NCBI GenBank assembly: GCA_023374025.1
Contig: SIJG01000099.1
Span: 226,906 to 290,905, forward strand
Length of the DNA stretch: 64,000 bases
Source: Heterodera schachtii
Taxonomy: Eukaryota > Nematoda > Chromadorea > Rhabditida > Heteroderidae
Direction: 5' to 3'
Shown here: positions 33,860 through 45,540 of the stretch, one piece after another
Numbering within the stretch: the first letter of the stretch is position 1
Layout: every line of letters starts with the position of its first letter
Position numbers and translations under genes: made by a program
The notes under the pieces: model-generated
The model's database searches: none
What the model was told of the DNA's origin: nothing
What the model saw: only the letters and a program-made list of their open reading frames with translations

Positions 33860-35560
33860 TTGCTTAAAAATAAATGAAATTTAATTGTATAAAATTTATG
33901 TGTATCTTATACAAAAAAAAGATATATAAAATAAAACAACTAAAAATATGGCAATAAGTAATATGTATGTGTCATTACTTATTCATATTTCTGAGATTTC
34001 ATATTATTATTCATTTTTGCTATAGCATTAGTCTTTTATTAATAAAAAAAATCATTGCATAGTCAATATTATATTTTAAAATAATAATTAACCAATAATC
34101 ACTAATATATATTTTTAAATATTATTAAAAATTGTAAAAAAAATTTTTTGGGTTGATAAAAAACGTAAAATGAATATGGCCTAAACATGGCAAGGATTGC
34201 TTTTAATGCTAGAGATGTGCTTTGAAGTCAATGTTAATTGTGGTAAATTTGGGGTGGTAGACAGTGTCAATTCCTAGGAAAAGTTAAGCAGAAAGGGCAT
34301 TATTAGAACGGGACACCGTTGTTTTGGCGCCGTTGAAATTGCTTTATTTGACTAGACGCAAAAAATTTGTGGTTACTAATACTAGAGATTGGCGCGGGAT
34401 CGTTCCGCGCCGGATTTTTGCGGGATCCAAATCCGTAATCCAAGGCTTCTTCTTTATCCCAAATAGTACCAGACTCCGTATGATTTTTTAAAATTCTTAA
34501 CCTAAATTAAATTATGAGTCCCGCGTAGGATCCCGCAAACAAAAATCGCGCTTATGTTTTTTAGTGGAGACTGGAATTTGAAATAGCCGGGACCGGGGCC
34601 GGGACTTCGAAAATAGACCGGGGCGGGACCCCGTGACGGGGACTCCCCTTTTTCCGGGACTCCCGTCCCAATTTTGAGCCGGTGCCCCGCCGGGACAGGG
34701 ATTTTTTTTAGTTTGTGGAAAGTTGATTAATAAAAATTGGTAATCTTCTATTTTAGCTTGGGAAATAGGTCAAGCCACGCAACGGCTTTTTTTGTTTTGC
34801 TTTAAAGCACTTTTTTACGGCACGCTTTAATGGGGAACCGGGGGGGGGGGGGGGGGGCGGCGGTGCCGATAGGCGCCGCTGGGAAAAATTTTACAGTTTT
34901 TTATGCGATTTGTTAATAGATTTTGTCCAAAAAACCACCAAGTTTTGCGATTCTGAGCCATTTTTTTAAATAGAATAAGAATTTTTAGGGAGCCGGAGGG
35001 AACATTTTGTAGATTTTACATCCATTTGAAGAGATTTTTAACAAAAGAGTGCTAATTTTCAATCTAATTTTGAATATTTTATGTGGATTTTGGAATCTTT
35101 TTTAAAGTTAAAATTGTACAATTTCCAAAAACCCCTTAAGTTGTATCTTGAAAATTTTGAATTAAAGACATTTCGCCGAAATAGGTGCGAAGCGGCGGAC
35201 AACAAAAAAACAACAACAGCAATAAAACATTACTAAGCAACCTGTTTGTTTGGTGTGACTGACTTTAATGCCCAACATTTCCAGACATTCAATAGCTCAT
35301 TCGAAGCTCTTTTTGAGCTCTGCAACATCTGTGCGTGTATCTTTTACGCCCGACTAATTACTTAAAATTTTAGTAAAAGTTAAGTACTTGATAAAAAAAT
35401 CATAGAATAAAATCAATGATTTTGCAAAATCCGAGCTCAGATCCGTGATCAGTGCATTCTAATTTTTTTACAAGAATTAATATGATTATTTTCTGAATTC
35501 TTTTTTCAAAAAATGAAAATTTGGAAAATTTTCTTTACATATTTTTGTCAAAATTCCGAT
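33860..35560. repeat. Repeat-rich intergenic stretch
   Basis: No gene was found. It contains a CCGGG-type element (about 34383-34700, starting TAGAGATTGGCGCGGG, no matching right end), a poly-G run (34840-34857) and a GC hairpin in the GATA orientation (34857-34883). Confidence 0.45.
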
Positions 35561-35567
35561 CATTTTT

Positions 35568-35649
35568 TCATCGGATCGTTTGTCTTCTGTCCACATTTCT
35601 GTTGTCCACCGTCGGAATCGGTTTGGCCAGCATCATCAAATTGATGTTG

Positions 35650-35682
<33 letters not shown>

Positions 35683-37649
35683 GCAACGCCACCTCTTTTC
35701 ACCAAATTTCTCCAATAAATTACGGCACAAATGAACGCGTCCACGGGGCATGCCGAAATGCTCAGTTCGCCAACGTAATTTGCCATCACCAGCCCAGTGC
35801 TCTGAAAACATCAGATTTGAAACAATAATTTATCACCAAGCGACACTAATTTGTCAAGGATTTGCCCTAATTATGGCCCATTTGAGTTTTTTTTTTTGGT
35901 TTTTTCAATTAAAAGCATTACATAATATAAAATGATAATTGAATGCTTTTGTAAAATATTTTTTAATATCTAATATATAAATTATGTATAAACTGACCCA
36001 GTTGAATAAAAGTGCGCCCAACGCTGGCAAAGTGTTAAAGAGAATTTCAGTGAAAATCGCCATTTTGACAACACGATTTTTCTAGAAAAAAATAATTATT
36101 TAAATATTTAAAGGTTTATTATTATTAAAAAATTACCAAATTAACTGGCGTCCCAAAAGAGCGGAGCATAAGCAGAAAACCGAAGCAACAAACGACGTTG
36201 ATCAGTCCGACAACAACTTTGGGCGCGACCGAATGGATGCTCAGAGTTCGAATTGTTTCACAACTCGTCGTTTTGCAGTTCGAAACTAAACAAATTAATG
36301 AATAAAAATTAATTAAGTAATCAATTAGAGGTTTAATTAAATAATTAATTAAAAGCGTCTAATTTGGGTTTGTCTTCGGCTCTTTGGAAACAAATGCCAC
36401 GGAATTTTTTTTGGGGGGGGGGGGGGGGGGGGAGTGGCGGAGAGACCGGGAGAGAGGGCAAATATAATTTTTCAATTTTTGTCATGTAATAATTTTGAAA
36501 ATAAAAACTGATTTTGAAAATTCATTTTATTTTCGCCCTTCTCCGATTCTTTCGATTTTCAAAGTGTTTTCTTTTATTTAATTTTAAGTTTCGTTTAAAT
36601 TGTTTAGTTTAATAATATTAAAGGTCAAGTAAGTTTCTTATTCAATTTTATATTATTTCATTGCCTTTGTCCAATTGAAGTGGCAATTCTCGCAAATAAA
36701 GAATAAATGTGCTGGCCCATAATCCAATAAAAGTTAATGTGCCGACGCCAAAGAACAAATGTTTGAGCCATGAAACACTGTAAAAAATGAAAAACAAAAT
36801 TATGACGAAATTATTGAATAATAAAAACATTATTGGAATTTGAAAAATAAAATTTTCAAGGTGAAAAAATTAATTATTGCCGTTAAACACGCATTTATCA
36901 TAAAATAAGCAGCTTAAAGTTATTGAAGCTCACATAAAAATCAGAAAATAATCTCTTTTAATGAAAATAAATATTTTAAAATTTTCCCCACTTTAAATTG
37001 GCACCCGTCTTCAGAATTAGGCACCGTTCGATTGTCAAAAGTGTGACCAAGCATGGCGCCGCAGTGATGTAGCTAATCTCGATAATGCCAGTCCAAAACA
37101 GCACATGGGGCGAGTAATATGGGGCATCGTGCTGGCCAGACCAAATGTGCGGGAGAGCCCAGAACAACATGTAGAACACGTAGGGAATGCCTAAAAAGGA
37201 AAAGCCAAAAAATATAAATTTTATTTCCAAAATTATTATTATTATTTGTAAATAAAATTTTCTTAATCACTGGCTAATGAGAGTCGCGAAATTTCTCAAA
37301 TTTGGTCTTTTGTCTGGGCAACAATCATTAGCGTTTCAATTAGCATTTTCGAGCCGAAAATTTTCGCCGATTTTTGTGGCAAAGTCTCTAATGTTAAATT
37401 ATCATTTTTCTCAAACGCACCCATCGCTGAGCAAAGTGTTTGCGCGACCAAGTACAATTGCATGCATGGCGACAGGGAATCCACGCGCAATTTGCCCTTA
37501 CGAAAATGGGCAATGTAAAGCAAAGCGGACATTAGGGAGACGGAGCCGAATTTGGCACAAAGTGACAAAATGTGTTCAAACAGAAGCACAAAGTCGAGCA
37601 GAACGGTGTAGGAGGAGGGCACAACGGACGACGAAGAAATAACATCCAT
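35568..37649 (-). CDS. Seven-transmembrane chemoreceptor (nematode GPCR), complete, 6 exons
   Basis: On the minus strand: 37649-37421, 37190-36992, 36777-36665, 36285-36137, 36081-35998, 35801-35568. Phases agree throughout; 335 residues plus stop. Helices: TM1 about 20-45, TM2 about 62-88, TM3 about 107-130 followed by ERCL (residues 131-134), TM4 about 150-175, TM5 about 205-225, TM6 about 235-257 preceded by NRVVKM, TM7 about 260-288. A cysteine-bearing loop (SNCKTTSC) lies between TM4 and TM5. The C-terminal tail holds ten Gln in a row (about 299-308, CAG repeats). Intron 3 begins with GC (ACAAAG|GCAATG); reading frame and topology are continuous only with that donor. TTCTTCCCAG lies eight bases before the ATG and could be a spliced-leader acceptor. 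Overall pattern suggests a nematode serpentine receptor, probably Sra-superfamily-like; ligand unknown. Confidence 0.8.
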
Positions 37650-38748
37650 TTTATGTGCTGGGAAGAAGAATTGGCAACAATCATAAATTATATATATATA
37701 CATATATTTTTATTTAATAAATTAGAAAAAAGATTTTTTGAATGATAAAATTTACGAAAATAACATTTTATTAAATCATCTGTTATCATTAAGGCTGAAA
37801 ATTATATGTAAAATCTGAAATATCAAAGAAATATTTGTAAAAATCCCCAAAAATGTACTCAGTACCCAATTATGTATTCATTATAGTAAATAAAATACCA
37901 AAAATAAAATAATATCATAAATTGCCAATATCAGGTTGAATTTAATGCATAATTATTTTTTCGTTCCCCATTCCCCGGTTTTAGAATCCCCGTTTCCGGT
38001 GTTTCTCATAGGGCTAATGAGCCGAAAATTAATATTACAATCAGTAGTCATAAATGAAGAAATATAATAATGTGCTTGGTTCTTCACCATATTCGCTTTT
38101 TGTACCATTTGATGAACCAAATTCAATTAATTTTCTTTTATGCCGAATTTTTACCATTTTCAAATCAAATTAAATTCTCAAGAAAGGCCAAAAGTTTTAT
38201 GGCATTTCACTTCATAAATTAAATCAGAATCAATTGTCATTTAATTTTTAATTTAGCTAAATTTTCGGTAATATTTATTGAAAATGGAGCAAATTAACAA
38301 AATTGGTCACATCACAAAGCACAAAGATGACAACATTTATTAAACATTTCCATGCATCTTTGTCTTGGTCATGTGTAATCTCAAAAATTGTTAACTTATT
38401 TAAATATTAAAGTAGGCGTAAATAAATTAAGCAATTTTGAATAAGAAGAAAAAGAAAATTACACTTCTAAAAAATTTATAAATCGACCTTCCAATTTTGA
38501 AAACGAAGAAAACGAAAACCCATAACAACGCAAAAATTCACACCCAAATTTTTCTGTTGACTTTAAATTCATATAAAAATAACAAAAAATGTTCATTTTC
38601 TCACATATTTTTTCACAAAGTTACAATTTATGCTTTTCGTTTTATAAGTCACAAAACAATCATTTATTTTTATCTTTTCATTTTTAAAATATTTCCACCA
38701 ATTCAAATTAAAAAAGAAAACATTTTTGGCATTGCACAATAATTTTCT
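37650..38748. other. Intergenic AT-rich stretch
   Basis: No exon supported. It lies 5' of the chemoreceptor and should contain its promoter; no TATA-type motif stands out. Confidence 0.4.
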
Positions 38749-39026
38749 TCAGGAAAAGAATTCATCGCCGTACTGTTTTTGCCATTCTTTGTCGCCCGAA
38801 TCTTCGATAAAATTTTCATTTCTAAATTTTGTTTTCATTTTCAAATATAAAATTTATTTTTTGACTTTTTCTCTCCGTTTTTGCTCTTCTCTTCTTCCCG
38901 CTTGTTTTCTTCGTCGTATTCTTCTTGTTCTTCTTCATCCGATGGACAATCATCAATTTCCGGAAATCGCCAACAACAAGTCGCAATCGGATGCTACTGA
39001 ATGCACTTCAAGAAGGGATACTCGAA
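38749..39026 (-). CDS. 3' end of an acidic protein gene, with one frame break
   Basis: On the minus strand: a first visible exon 39026-38866 (acceptor TGTGTTTAG, donor AAAAA|GTCAAA), a short 44-base intron, and a last exon 38821-38749 (acceptor AAATTTAG, to TGA). The junction phase agrees. The later part of the first exon reads DDCPSDEEEQEEYDEENKRE, very acidic, then Lys-rich; the last exon reads DSGDKEWQKQYGDEFFS. The beginning of the exon reads VSLLEVHSVASDCDLLLAIS in another frame, with the switch at about 38963, so a one-base error or mutation is likely. Upstream exons were not found. No family recognised. Confidence 0.45.
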
Positions 39027-39039
39027 CTAAACACAAGAA

Positions 39040-40117
39040 ATAATAAATAAATAAAAATGCAAAAATATTTAACATATAATTTGATGGAAATTAATTTAAT
39101 TAAGAAATGATCATTGATCATATTAGATTAAATTAAAATATAAAATTTTATTTTAAATAAATTGTTTTTTATATTTTGCTTAGAAATATTAAATAATTAA
39201 TTTTTATTCATTTATAATTTATATATAAAATTATCAAAGAAAAAAAAATTGTTTTTAATATTTTTTCATTACTTTAATTTCAAATTCTTCAAAATCACTT
39301 TTTTTCAGCCAAATTTAGCAAAAATTGCTTCGATATGATGGACGAAAAACAATTGTGAACCAACAGAAAAGCAAAAAAGAATTATGGCGTGAATAAAACA
39401 CAGATTCATTTTACAATAAATAATATTTTCAAGCTTAATTTAAATTTGTTTTCACAATAAATAAAATTAATTCCTCGAAAATTTCATCGTTTAAAATAAT
39501 AAATTCTTTTATTAATACATAAACAAAATTTCGCATTGTTTAACATTGAAGAAATTACGCTGAGAATTTTTTTATGAAATTGAATGAAATTATAATTGAA
39601 AAGAATTATTTTTTTTTTGTTAAACAATTAAAGATTTGAAAACTGATTTAAAATTATTTAAATAAATGAAAATAATAAACGGGAAAATATTATGACTAAA
39701 AAATTAATTGTAAAATAATAAATTTTATTAGTAATTAATAAACAAAAATGTATTTATTTTCATATTTTTCCGAAAAAAACAAAGTCCATCGATAAATTCC
39801 TTTTGTTTTCACTGTCTGTCACTGATAAAGCTTTTTTCTGGCATAAAGTGAATAGAAAATGCTTATAGGATGTATGTACGTTATCTTAGTGTTGATTGCT
39901 GACAATTTGATTAGGTTGTACAAGTGTTAGAGGCAATTTAAACCTTATGACCCTTAATTTCTTCGGAAAACCTAGAAAATTAAACATAACTCTCCCTAAA
40001 AGACATATTTCTGTCCGAAAATAAACAGAAATGTGAATAAAGATTTGTTCTTTCTTTTTGTGCTTGTTTTATCAGTTTCTTTTTGGTAGTTGTTGAGATT
40101 TTTCTCAGTTTTCTAAA
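39040..40117. other. AT-rich stretch without a gene
   Basis: Nothing with splice support was seen on either strand. Confidence 0.4.
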
Positions 40118-40313
40118 GTGTCCTTATTCTAATGTTACACCCCAATTTTGGAAAAAAAAATCGTAAATCTTTTTTCTGTCATCATTTCGATTCCCCACTT
40201 TCAGAATCTTAATATTTTCAGAATTGCTACGTACAGTTAAAATTTCAGCTCGATTGGTTCATGGGAAGTGGCCAAACTCCCAAAAAATAGGGTGTCCTTA
40301 TTCTAATGTTACA
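40118..40313. repeat. Direct repeat pair GTGTCCTTATTCTAATGTTA
   Basis: The 22-base word beginning GTGTCCTTATTCTAATGTTA occurs at about 40118 and 40291, about 173 bases apart. The intervening DNA has TTTCAGCTCGATTGGTTCAT, shared with 31.6 kb. Possibly the ends of a small element or the scar of a duplication. Confidence 0.5.
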
Positions 40314-40357
40314 CAGTGTAATATAAATATTTAAATTATAATTGAGAACTTAGCTCC

Positions 40358-42100
40358 GGTTTAAAAGTTTGTGCGTTTTATAAATCCGCCACCATGCACA
40401 CCCTCACCATGCGCGTTTTATAAATCCGCCAATATAAATCAGTATGCTTTATATAAATTTATTATTTATTGTGAGGACCCTTGTAAGCAAAATATAGCAA
40501 TTATTTACCAACTTTAATACTGGATAAATCCTTATATAACATTTTATCTGAATAAAGCATCCGAAAATTTTTTTAATTGAATACGTACGACATTAGCTAT
40601 CACAAAACCTTAATAACTATGCTAATTAATAAAGTGTTCTATGGAATTATTTAAAAAATTCATATCAGGTGATGGTGCAAAAATTTTAGGAGATCAGATC
40701 TTAAAAAAAGAAATAAATACCCTGAAGAGCTGCTGGAAAATTTGATAAAATTGGATTGTAATTACTAGAGATCGGCCTGGACCTGGATCCAGGCCTGGAT
40801 TTTTCCTGGATCCAGGTCCAGGTCCAGGTCATTTTTCGGCAACCTGGATTTTTCCTGGACCTGGATTTTCCTGGATTTTTGTCCAGGAAATCCAGGTCCA
40901 GGTCAATTTGAAAATCCAGGTCCAGGTCCAGGTCCAGGCACAAAAAACCTGGATTTCCTGGATAAATTTTTTTTCAATTTTTATGGCGAAATGTATTTAA
41001 AATTGGTATAAAATGTGCCAAAATTTTCACTCCGCCCCCTAAAAATTTTTATTCTCTTAAAAAATTGGCTCAAAATCGAAAAAATTTGTCATTTTTTGAA
41101 CAAAATTGTTAACAAATCGCATTAAAAAATACAAAATTTTCCCGGCGGCGCCTATCGGCACCGCCGGACGCCCTGTTGCCAAAGTTTTTTGGAAGCTTGC
41201 CGCAAAAAAAGGCATTTTTAAAAGCAAAAAAAGTCGACGCTTGGCTTTTAATTGCAAATATTTGGTAAATTTTTGGACAAAATTTGTAAACAATTTGTAT
41301 AGAAATTACAAAAAAATTTCCAGCGGCGCCTATCGGCACCGCCGGGCTCTCTTCCCTCACACATCCTAAAAATTTTTTGAAAAAATGTGCCGAAAAAATT
41401 TGTTAGAAATCTGGTTTTTTGATTCTGAATGCAGTGAAATTTTCAAATTGCTTATGTTTTCCACAAAATTGTTTAAATCGATTGACCTATAAACTTGGAA
41501 AAAAATCAGAAAATTTTTTATGAAAAAATCCAAGATTACATGTATGTTGTAAAAATTTTCGAAAAACTTATTAATTCATATAAAAAAATTAAAACCCCTT
41601 TCAAAATTTTTTGAACTTTTTTTCGAAGTGTTATAATTTTTGGAACGATTAATTTTAGTATTTCAATTGACTGATTTTTTTTCAAGTTTATCAAAAAATG
41701 ATAAATAGATTTAAAAACACATTATTATTAAGAATTAGATATTTTTAGACTTTCTCAAGCAATTAATTGATTTTTTCAAAGATTTTTTTGATTTTTAATA
41801 CAAATTTCAAAAAATCCAGGTCCAGGCCTGGATCCAGGTCTCGAGGAGCCTGGATTTTTCCTGGACCTGGATTTTCCTGGATTTTTGTCCAGGAAATCCA
41901 GGTCCAGGTCCAACATGGAATCCAGGTCCAGGTCCAGGTCCAGGCTTTTTTCAAAATACCGATCTCTAGTAATTACCCTAAGGACTTTATTTTAGACATT
42001 TTGTATAAAATATAGCTGAAATTATTGCATAATATTTTAATATTATTAATGATATATGCAAAAAAAATGTGCTAGCGGATTTATAAAACGCACTAGCACC
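40358..42100. mobile_element. GGTGCTAG-family foldback element, copy 2, containing a nested hAT element
   Basis: The left end has GTGCGTTTTATAAATCCGCC (40371-40390); the right end is the complement of GGTGCTAGTGCGTTTTATAA followed by ATCCGC (to 42100). The left terminus is degraded and no flanking duplication is evident. The 1203-bp hAT element has inserted inside it. Confidence 0.5.
40766..41968. mobile_element. hAT-type non-autonomous element, copy 2 (1203 bp)
   Basis: Same termini (TAGAGATCGG / CCGATCTCTA), same length and apparently same sequence as copy 1. It is flanked by a different 8-base duplication, GTAATTAC (40758-40765 and 41969-41976), which also fits nTnnnnAn. An identical body with different target sites means independent recent insertions rather than a segmental duplication. 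Confidence 0.85.
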
Positions 42101-42636
42101 CTTTCGAACAATCCAAAGAAAGTTTGATTTGGTTGTGGAAAAAAAAAGAATTATGGTCCAAAACAATCCGGGGGCTATTTTTAGTTTCGATTTTTTGTCC
42201 TTTACTTGGTTAAACAGAAATCAAATCGGTTTGATCGAATTTTTTAATGTAATTTATTTATAAAATATTCCATCATTTTCATTTAATTTGAACGAATAAT
42301 TTGACCAATTATGAATTTTTATATCCTTTTAACGAAAATTTAGATTTGCCTCATTAATTAATTATATTTTTGATAATTACATAGAAAAAGATATGGAATA
42401 TTTTATTGACATTTTCTACCAAAAAATAAATAAATAATAAATTTTGAAAAAGCGAAAAATTTTTTTGTTATTCATTGTCACAGAATTCATTTTTCCGTTT
42501 TCGTTTTTGGTTATCCTACACGGTAAGAATAGAAAAAAGTTTTGTGTGTATATTATTTTATAAAATTGTAATTTTTTTTGGGATTTTGAGCCAAATTCAA
42601 AAAATTCAGTTGAAGGTGTCTGCCTGTTATTTTTAC

Positions 42637-42672
42637 GAGCGGTTGGGCGCCGCTTCGCGGCGCCAACCGCTC
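42637..42672. other. GC-rich hairpin at the left edge of the pyrimidine tract
   Basis: GAGCGGTTGGGCGCCGC and GCGGCGCCAACCGCTC pair over 16 bases with one bulged G and a 3-base TTC loop. It directly abuts the start of the CT-rich tract. Confidence 0.8.
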
Positions 42673-44766
42673 TTTATTCCTCTCTCTCCATCTTGCTTTC
42701 TCTTTCTTTCTCTGCCTCTTTCTCTCTCTATTTCTTTCAATCTCCCTCTCTTTCTCTCTCTACCTCCCTTTCTCTCTCCCCCTCTCTCTCTCCCTCTCTT
42801 TCTCTCTCTTCTCTCTTTATCTCTTTTCGTTCTCTCACCTTTTTCTCCTCTCTCATTTCCACCTCTCTAATGTTCTCTGTCTTCTCTTTTTTCTCTCTCT
42901 TTCCCTCCCTCTCTCTTCTCACTCTCTGCTTTCTCTCTATCTCTCTCTTCTCTCTCTCTTCTCTCTCTCCCTCTCTTTCTCCCTCTCCACCTCCCTTGCT
43001 CTCTCTCCCTGTCTCTCTGCTTTCTCTCTCTCTCTCTCTCTACTTTCTCTCTCCCTTTGCTCTTCTCTCCCTTCGCTCTCTCTCTCTCTCTTTTTATCTC
43101 TTTCCCTATCTTTTTTCTCTCTCTTCCTCTCCCTCTTTTTCTTTCTCTCTCTTCCTCTCCCTCTTCTTCTTCCTCTCTCTCGTTTCGCTCTCTCTATTTT
43201 CGCTCTCTCTCTGTTGTCACTCTCTTCGCTCTCTCTATTTCTTTTTCTCTCTCTCTCCCTTTCTTTCTCCATTCGCTCTATCTCTGCTCTTTCTCATTTT
43301 CTCTCTCTCCCTCTCTCTCTCTCTTTCTCCATTCGCGCTCTCTCTCTCTCTCTCTCTTCTCTCATCCTTTCTCTCTCTATTTTTCCTCTCTTTTCTTTCT
43401 CGCTCCCTCCCTCTTTCTTTCTCTCCCTTTGCTCTATCTCTCTCTCTTCTTTCTCTCTCTCCTTTCGCTCTCTCTCTGTTCTCTCTCTTCGCTCACTATT
43501 TCTCTCTCTATTCCTTCTCTCTCTCCCTCTCTTTCTCCATTCGCTCTCTCTCTCTCTCTGCATTTTCTCTTTCTCTCTCTCCCTCCTTTCTCCCTTCGCT
43601 CTATCTCTCTTTCTCCTATTTCTCTCTCTTCCTTAGCCCTCCTCTCTCCATTTGTTCTCTACTCTCTCTCTCTCTCTGTTTTCTCTCTCTCTCTTCACTC
43701 TCTACTTCTCTCTCTATTTATTCTCTCTCTCTCTCTCTCTCCCGCTCTCTTTCTCTCTCTCTCTCTGCTCTTTCTCTCACGCCCTCTCATCTCTCTCTCT
43801 CTCTCTGCTCTTTCTCTCTCACGCCCTCTCATCTCTCTCTCTCTCTCTCACGGCTCTCTTTTTTCTCTCTCTTTCCCTCCCTCTCTTCTCTCTCTCTGCT
43901 ATCTCTACTCTGCTATCTCTCTCTCTCTCTTTCTCTTTCTCTCTCCCCCTCTCTCTCTCCCTCTCTTTCTCTCTCTCTCTCCTCTTTTCTCTTTTCTCTT
44001 TTCGTTCTCCACCTTTTTCTCCTCCTCTCCATTTCCACCTCTCTCTTCTCTTTTTTCTCTCTCTTTCCCTCCCTCTTCTTCTCACTCTCTGCTTTCTCTC
44101 TATCTCTCCTCTTCTCTCTCTCTTTCTCTCTCCCTCTCTTTCTCTCTTTCCCCCTCCCTTCCTCTCTCCCCCTCTCTCTGCTTTCTCTCTCTTTCTTTCT
44201 CTCTCCCCTCTCTTTGTCTCTCCTCTCCCTCCCTTTTCCTCTCTCTCTTCTTTCTCTCTCCCTTTGCTCTTTCTCTTCCTTCGCTCTCTCTATCTCTCTT
44301 TCTCCTATTTCTTTCTCTCTCTTCCTTAGCCCTCTCTCCATTCGCTCTCTCTCTGCTCTCTGTTTTTATCTTTTTCTCTCTCTTCGCTTTCTTTGCCTTC
44401 TCTCTTCTCTCTCTCTCTGCTCTCTATCTCTCTCTCTTTCCTTCTCTTTCCCTTCTCTCTCTCACTTCCTCTCACCTCTGTCACGGTTCTCTAATTTCTT
44501 CTCAGAATCTCTTCATTCTTCCCCTCTCTTGCATCTTTTTTCATCTCTCTATAGTTTTCCTCTTCTTCTCATTCCTACATACCCATCATAAACATAAACA
44601 AACTCGCACGCATTCAACCCTGCGTGACAACCGCACGCGTTACCCATTCTAACCCTCCCACCCGCGACGACAGAGAAACAAACACTGCACTCTCTCTACT
44701 ACCCATCCTTTCTCTATTAATCTCAAATTATATTTTTTAATTTTCTGTTTCTCTTCCTCTTTGAAA
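42673..44766. repeat. About 2.1 kb pyrimidine (CT) tract
   Basis: The plus strand is almost entirely C and T, mainly CTCTCT with CCCTC, TTCGCT and TTTCTC interruptions. Long open frames of Ser/Leu/Phe on the plus strand and Arg/Glu/Lys on the minus strand come from the absence of purines, not coding. Purity falls after about 44480. Such tracts can form triplex DNA. Confidence 0.9.
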
Positions 44767-44805
44767 ACAAAACACCATTTTAGGCGCAAATTCAAAAGGG
44801 CAAAA

Positions 44806-44828
44806 AGTGGGCGGAGCTTCGCCTCACT
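44806..44828. other. Hairpin at the right edge of the pyrimidine tract
   Basis: AGTGGGCGGAGCTTCGCCTCACT pairs AGTG-GGCG with CGCC-TCACT around a GAGCTT loop with one mismatch. It is followed by TAATATATAGTAAGGGATTATT. Together with the left hairpin it may mark the ends of one element. Confidence 0.5.
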
Positions 44829-45123
44829 TAATATATAGTAAGGGATTATTGCTGTACAGAGAAAATAAATAAAACAATTTAATGTTTGATAAAATTTGAG
44901 GAAAAACGCAAAAAATTATGGGAAAATAATTTATTTTAATAAAAAGACACATGGAAAAATATTATTTTTAAAATTAATTTAAAATTTTTTTTTAATTTTA
45001 AAGAAAGATTATATAGAGAGATATCACATAATTATTAAACCAATTTTTTGGTTGGGAAAAACCGAAAACAATTATTTATAAAGCAGAAAATGCCGAAAAT
45101 GGCTAATCATTTTATTACGGAAT

Positions 45124-45540
45124 AGCAAGGGCGTAGCCAGACCCTTGGCTTTGGGGGAGGGGGGGCTGAAGTCAAAAATTCGATTTTTAGGGGTGTATTT
45201 TTCTTTTTTAAGTCGATTTTTAGGGGTGTATTTTTGGTTTTTTGAAATCCCGAATTATGGGGTGTATTTTACAAAATTTTTCGCCGTTTTTTCGCCAAAA
45301 AATTAATATTTTTTGCCATTTTGGCCTCCATTTTTCAAAAATATGGTAAAATGGGGGTCCGGCGGTGCCGATAGGCGCCGCCGGGAAAATTTTTGAGTAT
45401 TTTAATGCAATTTTGTTAAGAAAATTGCTTAAAATTTCAAAAAAAATTACTGAAAATTTTTTATATAATTTTAGAATTAAAAAATATGTGAATAAATACT
45501 TTAAATTTAAATACATATAGGGAGGGGTATCATTACAAAA
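45124..45540. repeat. Decayed repeat with GC hairpin
   Basis: Begins CAAGGGCGTAGCCAGACC, then three copies of a TTTTAGGGGTGTATTTTT-like word, then a GC hairpin (45359-45384, GATA orientation) with its usual AT-rich neighbours. No intact right terminus was found. Confidence 0.45.

Noticed and set aside
42693..44652. Very long open reading frames (over 500 codons) across 42.7-44.7 kb
   Set aside because: They arise because the plus strand has almost no purines and so cannot form stop codons. The translations are Ser/Leu/Phe or Arg/Glu repeats in all frames.
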